Shown in pieces: positions 52,477 through 64,000 of a stretch of DNA of 64,000 bases. A model generated the notes under the pieces. The model had not been told where the DNA came from and made no database searches. It worked only from the letters and a program-made list of their open reading frames with translations. The DNA lies in assembly GCA_948567375.1 (NCBI GenBank), contig OX419756.1:26116333-26180332 (forward strand), in the 5' to 3' direction. The number at the start of each line of letters is the position of its first letter. Position 1 is the first letter of the stretch. The stretch is from Lunularia cruciata. Its lineage: Eukaryota; Streptophyta; Marchantiopsida; Lunulariales; Lunulariaceae. The position numbers and the translations under genes are program-made.

Positions 52477-54027
52477 ATGGGAGAGGGTTCGTACATAGGA
52501 GCAATCGATCAGGGTACGACGAGCACAAGATTTATGCTCTACAATGACAAGGCTCAATTGATAGCCTCCCACCAGGTGGAATTCACCCAGATTATGCTGG
52601 AAGCAGGGTGGGTGGAGCACGATCCACTGGAAATTCTAGACACTGTCAAAATCTGCATGACGGAGACGCTGAAGCAAGTTTCCCCAGAAGTGGTGGCTGG
52701 TATCAAAGGAATCGGGATCACAAATCAGAGGGAAACGACCGTTGTTTGGAGCAAGTCCACCGGCGAACCTCTCCATAACGCCATCGTGTGGATGGATGTT
52801 CGCAGTTCTGGTATTTGCAAGCGGCTGGAGAAGGAGCTGGGAGAAGGCAAGAATCATTTTGTCAAGAGCTCCGGGCTTCCTATAAGTACCTATTTTAGTG
52901 CCACGAAGCTGCTATGGCTGCTGGAGACCCAAGAATCTGCGAAAGAAGCTGTGGAGAAGGGAGATCTTTTGTTCGGAACGATCGACTCTTGGTTGATTTG
53001 GAACCTCACAGGAGGAAAAGATGGTGGTATTCATCTTACTGATTGTTCAAATGCAGCGCGGACTCTGCTGATGGATTTACAGACTTTGGAGTGGCATAAA
53101 CCGAGTTTGAAGGCTCTCGGAATTCCGGAGGCAATTTTGCCGAAGATTATAAGCAACTCGGAGGTGATGGGGAAGGTGAGAGAAGACTGGCCAGCCGCAG
53201 GGGTGCCGTTGGCAGGGTGCCTAGGAGATCAACATGCTGCTACATTAGGGCAGCAGTGTAAGAAAGGAGAAGCTAAGAGTACTTATGGAACAGGGTGCTT
53301 CATTTTGCTGAATACAGGAGAGGAGATTATACCTTCTAACCATGGTCTGTTGACCACTGTAGGGTTTAAGTTGGGCAAGGATGCTCCCACTAATTATGCC
53401 CTAGAGGGTTCTATTGCCATTGCTGGAGCTGCTATTCAGTGGCTGAGGGATAATTTGCAGCTGATTACTAAGGCTTCTGATTCTGAGAGCCTTGCAGCTT
53501 CTGTGCAAGATACTGGGGGGCTTTATTTTGTCCCCGCTTTTGGTGGGTTGTTTGCTCCCTGGTGGAGGGATGATGCAAGAGGTGTTTTGGTTGGGATTTC
53601 AAGGTACACTTCAAAGGCTCATGTTGCACGTGCAACTTTGGAAAGTATGTGTTTCCAGGCGAGGGCGGTGTTGACAGCAATGAAGTCCGACTATAGTGGG
53701 ACGAAGAAGGAGGGAGAGGAGGAGTTTCTGCTGCGAGTGGACGGAGGCGCTTCTGCCAACAACCTTCTGATGCAGCTGCAGGCTGACATCCTGGGGGCTG
53801 CAGTCGTACGGCCTGCAGATATTGAGACCACGGCGTTGGGTGCGGCTTATGCCGCTGGCCTGGCAGTAGGAGTATGGACTGAGAAGCAGATTTTTGAAGA
53901 TAATCATCAGTTTGCTAAGCCGACCACGTTTACTCCTAATGTTGATGAAGAGAACAGGGAAAGGCGTTACAAGTCTTGGAATATTGCCGTTGGAAGATCT
54001 TTTGGGCTTTCTGACCTAGCACTCTAG
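52477..54027 (+). CDS. GLPK: Glycerol kinase (EC 2.7.1.30), single exon
   Basis: A 516-residue FGGY-family kinase that converts glycerol and ATP to glycerol-3-phosphate. This is the step by which cells reclaim glycerol from lipid breakdown; in Arabidopsis the orthologue is cytosolic (GLI1/NHO1) and affects stress and pathogen responses. The N-terminal phosphate-binding loop DQGTTSTR is at 11-18; NQRET (83-87) supplies the substrate Arg. FGGY signature 1 spans MDVRSSG to STYFSATKLLWLLE (106-150). The catalytic Asp is in GDQHAA (D251). The second FGGY signature and VDGGASANNLLMQLQ (421-435) complete the nucleotide site. Length is normal (bacterial 502, plant about 522). No insertions, stops or targeting peptide. 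Probably active. The symbol is a family name, not a proven orthologue assignment. Confidence 0.97.
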   Translation: MGEGSYIGAIDQGTTSTRFMLYNDKAQLIASHQVEFTQIMLEAGWVEHDPLEILDTVKICMTETLKQVSPEVVAGIKGIGITNQRETTVVWSKSTGEPLHNAIVWMDVRSSGICKRLEKELGEGKNHFVKSSGLPISTYFSATKLLWLLETQESAKEAVEKGDLLFGTIDSWLIWNLTGGKDGGIHLTDCSNAARTLLMDLQTLEWHKPSLKALGIPEAILPKIISNSEVMGKVREDWPAAGVPLAGCLGDQHAATLGQQCKKGEAKSTYGTGCFILLNTGEEIIPSNHGLLTTVGFKLGKDAPTNYALEGSIAIAGAAIQWLRDNLQLITKASDSESLAASVQDTGGLYFVPAFGGLFAPWWRDDARGVLVGISRYTSKAHVARATLESMCFQARAVLTAMKSDYSGTKKEGEEEFLLRVDGGASANNLLMQLQADILGAAVVRPADIETTALGAAYAAGLAVGVWTEKQIFEDNHQFAKPTTFTPNVDEENRERRYKSWNIAVGRSFGLSDLAL

Positions 54028-56430
54028 GGAGTCCTCCGAGTGTGAAGATTGTAAAATATCATTCTGTTAGTTCTGCAGACGCGACTGTGGAAGTTTCATA
54101 ACCCTCTGATTCATCACCCCGTCTTTGATCTATAAAGTTTGGTGTGTCTACCCTTCATTGAAGAGTCAGGCTTGGCATACATTTACTCTTTAACACAAGA
54201 AATGTTGTTATTCCAAGTTCTCTTTGATGAAGCTCTGGGTTGTGAAGCGTACGATTGGAGTCAAGGAGGAAGCAGTAGTTTGATAAAGGAGTGCTGACAA
54301 ATTGAGGAGCAAATCCTAAACTGACAGTCTCGTCATGGTTTCTGCTTAAGTCTTGTTTCCACTGGGGTAAAAGACTGGAGGGGACGGGCACGAATGTAAA
54401 ACGACATAATTTGTCCAAAAAGGGAGCCGCTGTAAGGCAGGATGCTAGAACATCTGTAACCAGCGATATGTCAAATCAGCTATCCCTTCTTCCCGCTTCT
54501 TCCCGTTTCTTTCACCCTGCTTATAACCGGAAATCTTTCCAGCAGCTTCTACTACTACGTTAAGCTTTCTGTAGTTCCCTTTGTTGGTTGAGGCGACTAC
54601 ATGTTAGAAGATCTGCGAAAGTGCCTTTCTAAGTCCAATACATGATCAGTAAGATTATGAATTGCCAGCGTGGAATGACTACAGACTTGACTTGCCTGTG
54701 GATGAGAAGTGTGATTTGCCATCACTGCCAGCACAGAGATGGACATGACCTGGTTAGGTTCTCGTTGGTACTGTCGAACTTGAAGGAGTCTGTCAGACCT
54801 CTTGTCATTGATAGTGGAAGCACCACTCCCAAATTTACTGTTACTGTTAATTTGTCATTACAAGACTTGTATTCGTCCGACTACAAGTCTTGCATTTGTC
54901 AACAGGATTATATTTGTCTTTGTGAGCTATTGTCTCCTTGGTGAAGTACTGCTTGAACTGAAAGATGCGGACCTAAAACGCTGCCTCTCCAACCTATTCA
55001 TTGGACAGATCAGAGCGTCAAAATCTTAAGCCCTGCCGCTTTGGTAAGGTAGTGTTCCCTGCTGTGCAACTTCTGTTAGTTAATCCTGATGATGGAGAGT
55101 GGAGAGTAAGCAGAGAGCAGAGAGGAGAGAGCAGGTAACTATAGTCTGAAGGAACAATGGGATAGCTGAGACTCCATGCTTCTGAACTGAAATCTGAACC
55201 GTCCATACCCTTGCGCTGCTGCTGCGAAAAGTAGCGCGCAAAATTAAGAGCAAGAAGGACACGGCACGATAAAACCGTGCAATGAAGGGACAAACGCATC
55301 GACGTCGATACAGATTCTATATACATGGAATTGAGATCCCTCATTTGCTACCGACGAGTTTACCTGATGAGAACCTTCAGAGCGCAAGACAAAACTGGGA
55401 AGGGAAAATACAGGTCTCTCTCTAGATTAGCCTCCCCATCACAGAAAACGCTTCATCGACGATGTGCATCCATACAGACATTTGTTTGAGTTGCAAGGAT
55501 AGATCTACCAAACCGATCATAGCTCTATCCTCTCTCCAGTTCAATTGCCTGACAGGGATGCGCTCGTTCTGCTCCTATGCGTGCGCGTCGTTGTGTGACG
55601 GGGCGATCACAGTGACAAGCCACCAGGTATCATTTAAAATTGAGCAAGTGATAAAGGGACTGTTCGGAACACATATCTAAACTAAATACAACTAATTAGC
55701 AGACACATCTAAGACCAAAAAGCAGGACTATCTATCCCATGTAATCTAGATACATTAATTCGACAAGTAGTAACTGTACTGATCCGTCTTCATTCTCAAG
55801 TTATGAATACTTCGTTCGGACTACGGAGACTCGAAATCGTGAAGGCTACCATAGTTACACACATCAAAGGCTCGGTACCATTCTAAATATCAAGATTACT
55901 TCAAGCACTTCATGAATTGGCTGGCGAATCACAGGCCACTCACTTCACATAAGAATCAGTGGTGACGAATCAACGCCCCGCACAAAGCTTTCAGATAGTC
56001 ACCTATATGTCGTTTATTGTACTTAATGATAAAATACACTAGAGACTTACTGTACAATGGGTGCAACTAGGACCATCGATCTCTCCTGATGTCCTAAAAT
56101 TCCGAGTGGCCTTCCACTACATCGAAAACAAAAACATTCTCCTGCCATAAGCTGCCTACAGTCCTCCTGTATCAACATGATTCTAAGAAGGCAGGACATG
56201 GCACGAATTTCTCTGGTAAACATACAATCTTCTGATTTTCATCGGAACTTGGATCATGAATGGGTCATGACTTCAGTCGACCCTGGAGAGACTTTGATCT
56301 CTACTCATCAAATAGAATAGCTCAAGCGGACTTACATATAAGAATAGTTGACAATGAATCATGCAACCTTCTAACTCACATAAATGGAGAAGAAGACCGA
56401 GAAGTAGAATCTAATCAAAGTGCAGTGTAA
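54028..56430. other. Intergenic region between GLPK and SLX1 (convergent)
   Basis: The 3' flanks of two convergent genes. Open frames at 54642-54944 (+) and 55018-55344 (-) have no recognisable domain. No repeat or RNA gene was recognised. Confidence 0.4.
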
Positions 56431-59400
56431 CTAACTGATATAGACATTCTCTTTCCCTTGAAATAACGTCGATCGTGTTCTCCTTGACATTCTGCTTTCC
56501 TGAAACTTACTTACCGATATCTCTTGCAGGTCATCGTCATCCTCACAAACAATTTTCTCTGCTCCTTTCAGTAATTTTGCTGCAAGTTCTCTCCGAAGAC
56601 CTTTATCTACAAAGATCGTTTTATTGGCAGATTCGCTAGTGTTCGAACGATCCTTCAGTACTTTGCGTGAATCTCCCATCTTTAGTAAACTAAGAAAAGA
56701 TCCCAGCTCTGTGGGATGTTTCCTGGCCGAATAAAACTTCGTCAAAGATGTAGGATGTGAACCTCTAACTGGGACCATCGTGTTACCAGCACCAAATTTG
56801 TTGTCCACCCTGATTTTCTCTTCATCATCAGCATCGGATAAGAAGATTCTGGTGCTTCCAGTACCGCATGGCTCTTTGCCCGACTCCTCCAGCTTGCTCG
56901 GATTAACCGCTGTGGTAAGTGGTTTTGTCCGTCTCCCCGCAGGTTTGAATGCCTCGGGCTTGATCTCTTGAATATCACTGTCACTATCTTCTGAGTCTAT
57001 TTTGCGTCCTAGCTGGCGGGTGGTACTACGCTTTGCAATTGAGGGACTCGAAAATTCCTCGATATCTACATCAAAGCCTGATCTCGAATTGTAAGACAGG
57101 GCGTCGAAAACGTCAAACAATTGATAAAGTCTCTCCTCAGTATCTCCGGAAGCGGCTGGTTTAGACCTGTCTGGTAAATCTTGGACAGAGAACAAACCAC
57201 TTCTTCTCTCTTGGTTTGCCTCTTGAACATCACTCACTTCCGATCTAGAATCGACTGCTTCCTCGCCAACCCTGGTAGGAATACTTTTATCGTACCCGTG
57301 GGAGGGCTCGTCTGTGAACTCATGTGAGTTCGCGCTCTCCCAGCCTGCCCATTTGACATCCCAAGATTTTGTTGCTGAAGTACTTGGGTAGTCCGGCGCA
57401 AGAGAACTAACAAGTGAATGGGACCTCCTTGAAATACCCTTCACAACAGTTTCAGAGTCGTTCCTTTCCCCTTGGCTGCTAGTAGTGCAGCCTGTGTCCT
57501 CGAGAGATGGACGAACTCTAGGACATCTAGCATCACTTTCGTTAAACTCTTTCGGCTGGAATCTTTCGGGTTCTGTCAAAGAGGAGGCCTGTGGTTCGAG
57601 ATTCTCTTTCAGGTGAGATACCGTGGCTTTAAGGGTCTCACTAGTGCACCCCTTTGCCCTTCTACTTTTCTTGCCCTGTACTGTATCACATGGTGGTGAC
57701 CTTCTTCTGATTTCAAGAGATGTCTTTTGACTATCGTTCAGACTTGGATCTAAGGTCAAAGCTCTTGTCATAGGAGATGTGACCGCAGTTAAATCACAGT
57801 CCTCTTCCAAAAGAACGTCATTCTGGGATAACGTGTCTGGACACCCACTCAGGTCGTCACCATCATCATCGGAATCTTTACCAGGAAGTGTATGCATAGG
57901 TGCAGCGAATAATCGCATCTGAGCTGGAAGCCCCGGAGCCCCCTTCCTGTGCTGAAGATTGCTCGATGATATAAACTGTATTGTGAGATTCAAGCTGCAC
58001 ATCCAGAATCCCACACTTCAGTACTCCAAACCCGGATAAGCACTGTGGAGCTCACGAGAATTTCATCACGGAAATACTTCAAGAATGTACAGTCACTTTA
58101 CTCTACTGATAAAACTTCGTCATGCTGCAGGTAGAGTAAACTTTTAATAATCAATCTATATGAAGAAATTCTAAAGGGGAATCGAGAAACAGCTAAAGCA
58201 GACACAATCTGCTCACTATTCACACTACAACCATGAAAAATCTGGCTTATCACTTATTGTTCTGAAGTGATACGGCCATATAGTTCACTCATATAGAGTC
58301 GTACTAGTAGCCACAATGATGCAGTGCCTGGATACTTGAGAGCCCTTTTGAGGAATTTTGCTGACAAGTCGCGACATTTCTGATCTACCAACCACTAGAC
58401 AAAATTACTTTATATATACCTTTGCCACTCCGGTAGCGTCACCATTGTGCACACAAGCCTTATCATTCCAGGTACACCTTTCAGAGAAGGTAATTCTCCG
58501 GCAGCATCCCTTACAGCAAGTGACTTCAAAGGGTGCTGCCAAGCCCACTCAAACTGCAAAGAGCGACAGAATCAACAAGATACGTTAACTCTAAAACTTG
58601 ACACGAATTCTAGCAGCTCCGACACCCAGTACGAAAATGAATAAGATCATGGAGTGATTTTGCGTCCATGAGTATCGAGTCTGGAAGATACCTGTAGGGC
58701 AGCGACATGGGACGGGAAACCGTACACACACAACACCATCTCCCATGGCCTCTTCTCTTTGGTGAGCCGTGCTCCTTGTGATATTTCACCGTTATGTTGT
58801 CTCAAGCGACGTCGGGGGTCCACCGTACAGCTGATACACAAAATTCTCAAGTGTGAGTTGAAGTACTTTAAAGAGAGCCTTAGAATTATCAGCGTCATAC
58901 GCAGAAACAGTACCACGAGCTCTCTGTTGTCCTAGAAGCTTTCCTGGAATAAAAAGCTTTCATGTCCCATGCAAGTGGATTAATCCTTAAAGTGGGCTAC
59001 TCTCGATCGTTTAGAAACTGGAATCTAAAGGTAAGTTGACTGTGACACGGTGAGGGATAAAACTCCCCGACATAGTAATGAGACACCACAAATGTATCAC
59101 TCTCGGAGCTAAGAATGACAATGTGACAAGAGGAAACACAGCCTTGTGACTGAAGACAAACATACAAACAGCTATTTTGTACCGTCAACTATTACTCCCA
59201 GTTCAATTAACTCTGGAATTGCCAAAAACTCCCCTACGGCGAGAAACTTGAGTAGTGGATGAGGTGCAGCCCAAATTGTCTGCTTGCATGGAGGACCAAC
59301 CCTCTAGCCATGACAGGACAGCACAGGTGCACAGAGGGGGTTTTTGAAAGGGTAAAAGCTCATAAAGTACAGATTTATGCAGAAACCTATTCACAAGCCT

Positions 59401-59753
59401 CCAATATGAGCACCGTACAAAAAGGAGGAAGAAGCAGCGGCCGAAGGACAATGAAATGAAGATATCAAAAATAGACAGTCAAGAGGCACAGAAACCGCCA
59501 GATGCAGAGAAAAAACACAACAGCGCTGGCGAGGGAGAGATAGAATCAGATATTGAGATTGTATCAAGTACCACAGAGAGTGAAATGGGCAGCCGAATTC
59601 TTCAGAAGCCCGCTAGAGACCAAACACTAGTGTAGCCAAGGACAAATGGAAGGGGCATCAAAAAAGGGGGAAAAAACCAAAATCGTACCCGATGTATAAG
59701 CGGCTGCGGAATCGGGGATTAAGAGATCGCAGAAGATAGCAAGCGTGAGTCAT
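56431..59753 (-). CDS. SLX1: SLX1 structure-specific endonuclease subunit (GIY-YIG), four exons
   Basis: Catalytic subunit of the SLX1-SLX4 nuclease, which cuts branched DNA (Holliday junctions, flaps) in the nucleus. Exons on minus: 59753-59689, 58830-58692, 58553-58420 and 57994-56431. All introns are GT-AG and phases agree (2, 0, 2), giving 633 residues. Exon 1: [22 protein letters not shown] holds the GIY and YIG elements (Y6, Y20, G22). Exon 2: [12 protein letters not shown] (28-38) and [15 protein letters not shown], with the catalytic Arg. Exon 3: FEWAWQHP with catalytic Glu70. The first part of exon 4 ([11 protein letters not shown]) ends the conserved domain. The remaining roughly 500 residues are acidic and low-complexity; no cysteine cluster resembling the C-terminal RING/PHD finger of animal and fungal SLX1 is visible. 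The start ATG is the first in frame after an upstream stop. Confidence 0.9.
58831..59688 (-). other. SLX1 intron 1
   Basis: 858 bp, donor gt at 59688-59687, acceptor cag at 58833-58831. No gene was found inside; the open frame on minus at 59203-59451 is not conserved with anything I know. Confidence 0.8.
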
Positions 59754-60400
59754 TTCAGAACTCGACTGTTCCCTCAACTTCAAAATCAGGATTCTCCTCC
59801 TGGCGGCTCCCTGCACTCACTCTCTCATTCTCCACTACCAGGAGACCAGGACCTCCTGTTCAGTTTTCCTTGAAACCCACCTGCAATCTCCTTCCCACTA
59901 CCCCACTGCCACCCACTGATCGGCACCATGCCCCACCTCACCCCCTCATCATCCGCATTTTCTCATCCCCCTCCTACTCCCCCTGCCCCTCTCCTTCCCA
60001 ATTTCTCTCTCCCCCCACCCCAAACTCCTGTACTCCCCTCTTTCCTCTCTCCTGCGACCCCCTCCCCTCCCACCAACAAGGAGATTCACTCTCTTCAATT
60101 CTACCGTCTCTCAATTCTCCTCTCCTCTCTGCCGTCCCCGCCCTTCCCTTTGTCCCCACCATAATCTTGCAGTCTTGATTGCACAAAGCCAATCTGATGA
60201 ACAAGAAACCAAAGAAACAACCGATAGATTCGATAACAAGCAAATCGGACAAACAGTTGATCTCCTGACCGCCATCCCCAGCTCCCTCCCTTCAGAAGGG
60301 CAGGACTGAACTCAGGCCGGCTGGCTGGAGGAACTTGACCGTTACCTCAGGTTCGGGAGAGCCTCGAAGTACCATCCGAGTTAGGCTCCGTTTCGACATG
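59754..60400 (-). promoter_or_regulatory. SLX1 upstream region with long purine tract on minus
   Basis: From about 59820 to 60160 the plus strand is almost pure pyrimidine (ctcccc and tctctc runs); the minus strand is the purine-rich complement upstream of SLX1. It resembles GAGA-type leader or promoter DNA of plants. Two open frames on plus here (Pro/Ser-rich) are a by-product of this composition. Confidence 0.5.
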
Positions 60401-61276
60401 ATAGATAGGTTGGGAAACTCGTGATGTAACCGCAGTTAGATTCGGTGACTGCCCACCATCGTCTGGGCTGGTCAGCCTGTCTGTCTGTCGCCTGCCTGCC
60501 TGCCTACCGCCTACCTGTCTGTCCGGTTGAGGGGTAACTCCAACCTGTTACTGTTGTTAGTTGACGGAAGATCCTACAGTAACTCACATGACGGGCCACC
60601 GCGATCAGTCGAGGGTCGGCCACTTACGTTTATAGGGCCGGGACTGTTCCCACTATCTACGGGTGTACTTAGCATTCTATAATTTGGTAGTTACAGTAGT
60701 TATGGTAGGCTACTTAGGACTAAGTAGTCATAATGTTGTACCCCCATTCCCACTCCTTTTATTCATGAGGCTATGATCCTAAGGATTCACAACGTTTTAC
60801 GCCTTAACCGAAATTATGCAGATCATTTTCATAGACCGAATTTTTCTATACTTTTTTTGTTGAATGTCATTACATAGGAAGGCAATATGATCAAAATTGT
60901 GTTATTTTTGTTACGTTGAGGATTACTTCACTATCTACAAAATCAGTGTGGAAGGATAGATAAGGGGCTAGAATATTATTCTTGTGTTTAAAGGGAGAAG
61001 ACAATATGCATATACCAACAGATATTATATATACAATAAACAAGCATAAAATTTTTAAATAAAAATTTTAAACCATCAAGGTTATGTCAGTTGGACTAAA
61101 CCCATGGTAACACTATATTCGGGATGGATTATATTATCATACTTGAATCAAACATCAGAGAAGTATCATGACAATAGGGAGAATCGGCCAAAATGATAGA
61201 GGACAGTATTTCTCTCTATTCCAAATAGTAAAGCTGAAAATATGTAGCCTTTCTATTTGTCACTTTAAAAGGACAT

Positions 61277-61338
61277 AACTTAATGGTTAAGAACTTAATG
61301 GTTAAGAACTTTTATCTTCAACTTAATGGTTAAGAACT
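61277..61338. repeat. Short triplicate aacttaatggttaag
   Basis: Three copies, the first two adjacent and the third after an 11-14 nt gap. Each is nearly palindromic (cttaa...ttaag). Confidence 0.85.
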
Positions 61339-63116
61339 ATCAGCCCCTCCTTTATTCGCACTCTGAGTTGAACCAGGACAAAGTTCAAATATAGACTGCA
61401 CAGTAGCATCGGATCGGAATATCCCTTACGGCACCCCAGATTTGTAGCTTCGTCATTCTAAGGCACTAAGACATCCAAAAAGACGTGAACTATGGGGTAC
61501 TGCCCCTCAAACACAACATCACCAGGACGTAGTAATACGTCCAGGTTTTTTTCTTTGTACTTTTTTCTTAAAGCAAAAGGATGGCTATTTGTCTTCATCA
61601 AGGCTTCCTTTCCTTCATTCCTTCCTTTGTTTTGCTTTGAGTTGCTACTCAAAGGGCTAAAGGAAAATGTTTTGCATACCATGTCGTCGTCAGAGCTATG
61701 GAATAACTCCACTACTATGATGAAGCTAAAGAGAATCATTCCTTCAACTCTCGCCCTATACAAAGCTTACACCACACTGATGAAAAAGTTTAGAAGTCAA
61801 ATGTTTGGAATAGAATCAGACGATACAATTTATCAACTAGCAATTTGTCACAGTCGTCGAATCAAACACCAACATGGATGTAAAGCTCTTCAACGATCGA
61901 GGGTGGACGAGTTGGTGGAGACATGAAAAAGGACTAGTGTAGTTTATTGCTTCAACTTTTATGACCTCCAAACTTTAAAGAAGTTTAAAAGAAAGTGGAA
62001 AAGCAAGGGGTGTCTCACACCATTAACATTGCTTATCCCAGTGAAAGAGGTGAAGCAGAGATTATTAAGTCAGGATGGGTAAAGTGTATAATAGCTTGTC
62101 TCTTCTAGATGAGAGGCTTCTCCCCACTGAAATTATTCTACCTCCATTTGGAAGTGCTTCTGAAGTGAATTGAGTTTTAACGATTGAGTCTTTCTAACGG
62201 GATAATGGGGAAAGTGGAGTGAGTACCTCTTGAGCCAGCTCTTATCTTATGGTGCAAAGTCTTTTGTCTTTACCCTTAGTTATGACATGATTGAAGAGTT
62301 ACGAATCTAGATATTCCTTTTTGCACTACTTGACTCACCGGTTGAGGGTAACGATGGTTTTTGAAATGAGAAAGATGTCATTATATTTTAAGGTTGAATG
62401 TATTTCCCACATTTATATTTCTGTGTTTCGGTTTTGAGATAGATCCCCTAACAAGAGGACTTTGTATGAGACTTGGTATTGTTTTGATACTTGGACTACT
62501 CGTCGAGTTGCATTCGGCCTAAAAACGAACATTATAAAGGGTTTAATAACCACTGAATTGGTGCTGCTCCACGAATTTTTAACGATCTTATTGACACTAG
62601 TATTCAATTACTCAGCATAGGGAACTCCTCGTGCTGACTATTTACAATTAAGAACCTTGTATGTGGGGTTTACTTTGGTCAATCTTACAAGCTTGTTTAA
62701 TTTTATGTAAAATTGATTTTTCATGAATGGGGTATATTATTCGAAGGCTTGGATGTATAATTGTTTGAAATTCCTGGATTCATCAACTAACTAGACTTTG
62801 TAATTCATGGTAATGCCATATTAGTGTAACATGAGAATATTCAAGTAATCACATTGTATGATCTACATGTACACAAGGACCATATGTTTTCCTACTGAAT
62901 TACTATCTCAATATGGAGTGCAGTAGACTAATAGGACGGACATAATAATTCACGAAATTGATTATAGATAAAGAACTCCTTGTTCAGATAGTTCTCAGAA
63001 GAGGTATCTTGTTCAGCAATAACTTCTTCTTATATTTTGCTACTTCTATAAGCTTCGTAGACTTAAACACATAATCCCTCAGTTATAATATGCAATACAC
63101 AGATTTTAGTTCTCAA

Positions 63117-63118
<2 letters not shown>

Positions 63119-63176
<58 letters not shown>
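63119..63176. repeat. (CT)29 microsatellite
   Basis: 58 uninterrupted bases of CT. The length suggests high polymorphism; assembly length may be unreliable. Confidence 0.97.
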
Positions 63177-63181
<5 letters not shown>

Positions 63182-64000
63182 TCTCTTCAAGTATTAAATT
63201 TTGAGTGCACGGGCCTCCTTCAACTAACCCTTGATACAAAAGAAATTTTACTTGCGAAGGATAAACTCCAAAGGACCAACATCTGCGAATCTTCGAAATG
63301 TTGTCATCTATTTTGTAATTTATTTGTAATTTTTAATTTATTACGTCTATGTAAATTCTTTATGTTTAAAGCAAATTCCTAGATCTATAAGTTATCTCAT
63401 GTCGCAAATCACCACAATTCTCTCTAAGAGAACTGACGAGTACCTCTAAAGTTCAGATCTGCAATTTTATTATCTGGTATCGCGGAGTAAATTTGCATGC
63501 TTCCTCTAACTAATCTCTATAAAAGTTTTGGGTTCAGGGTGGTTCAGAAGTATATTTCTTTGAAGGTTGCAACCTATAATCCTTCCTACTTCAGCACAAT
63601 AGACTTCTTAAAGGGTAACGTCCCTTCGAAATTTCCATGCAATCAAATGAGAACAACCACCCACGAGAATACTCAACAATCGGTTTCGTTCTCCATTTTC
63701 TGACTAAAACCTACAGTGCCTCCTCCATATGATGAATCTTCCGTTCTCTACGAGTAATAAATGCTCGCCCTAAACACTTTTGCAGAATAAGATCTTCTCT
63801 TCAGATTTGGTTCGCATTCCAAAGACCCCCCAATAGGGGCAAATAGCCGGTAAATCCACGTAGGATCACTTTTGACCATCAGTAACTTACTGAAGTCGAC
63901 CAGCGATGTGACCCCAGCAAATCCGTGTGAAGGACGCCAATATTTAAACAACAAAGAAAAAGGGCAGGACAGGATATCATGATGCGTGGGTAAAAGGAGG

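Larger units (their letters stand above)
60400..64000. other. Terminal region, no gene recognised
   Basis: Open frames at 61492-61926 (+) and 61458-61763 (-) have no recognisable domain. It contains three simple repeats, listed separately or here: tctgcctgcctgcc-type (60475-60525), a triplicated aacttaatggttaag (61277-61338) and a CT microsatellite. No tRNA or transposon was recognised. Confidence 0.35.

Noticed and set aside
56431-58014. Stand-alone 527-residue protein starting [10 protein letters not shown]
   Set aside because: The first residues are read-through of an intron. A cag acceptor at 57997-57995 joins in phase with the exon ending at 58420, making this the last exon of SLX1.
59870-60178. 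Two Pro/Ser-rich open frames on plus
   Set aside because: They come from a pyrimidine tract, are low-complexity and overlap the upstream region of SLX1 on the opposite strand.
61458-61926. Overlapping open frames on both strands
   Set aside because: No family similarity and no credible gene context on either strand; left as unassigned.
1-64000. CRISPR array, bacterial operon or phage content
   Set aside because: No spaced direct repeats, no ribosome-binding sites, and genes have spliceosomal introns; the window is eukaryotic.

Overview
The window looks like nuclear DNA of a land plant, most likely a bryophyte (moss-like). Long receptor kinases are intronless, other genes have GT-AG introns, intergenic space is wide and AT-rich, and old LTR retrotransposons lie between the genes. 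The species call is inference; the gene family calls are read from the sequence.

Region by region. (1) 1-2 kb: the last three exons of an ABCA-subfamily ABC transporter (+), cut by the window edge. (2) 4-26 kb: three intronless L-type lectin receptor-like kinases (LecRKs) at 4.1-6.3 kb (+), 13.2-15.4 kb (-) and 23.7-26.0 kb (-). They are separated by an AT-rich island (7.7-10.6 kb), a 170-bp triplication (7.1-7.6 kb), a complete but dead Ty1/copia element (16.3-21.4 kb, with matching GAATA target-site duplications) and a solo copia LTR (21.8 kb). (3) 26-29.7 kb: gene-poor AT-rich DNA with short perfect hairpins. (4) 29.7-46.2 kb: a graveyard of mobile elements. It holds a broken Myb/trihelix-like accessory gene, a decayed multi-exon reading frame with 17-residue coiled-coil repeats, a PIF/Harbinger transposase remnant, the 5' half of a Ty3/gypsy element whose LTR has heat-shock-like palindromes next to its TATA box, a second gypsy-like relic carrying a C5-cytosine DNA methyltransferase domain after gag and protease, and a truncated copia 3' end. 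(5) 46.2-52.4 kb: no intact gene; a LINE-like C-terminal relic (CCHC plus nuclease-like module) and an imperfect foldback. (6) 52.5-54.0 kb: an intact single-exon glycerol kinase. (7) 56.4-59.8 kb: SLX1, a GIY-YIG structure-specific endonuclease subunit, in four exons on the minus strand; all splice phases agree and the model gives 633 residues. (8) 59.8-64 kb: purine/pyrimidine-biased leader DNA, microsatellites and unassigned sequence.

The intact host genes (three LecRKs, glycerol kinase, SLX1 and the ABCA tail) do not form a pathway. The LecRKs are plasma-membrane receptors that probably sense sugar or wall-derived signals. Glycerol kinase feeds glycerol into glycerol-3-phosphate. SLX1 is a DNA-repair nuclease. 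The most unusual content is in the mobile-element section: the methyltransferase-bearing gypsy relic, the copia element whose primer-binding site matches the anticodon arm of initiator tRNA (as in Drosophila copia) rather than the tRNA 3' end, and the heat-shock-like LTR promoter.
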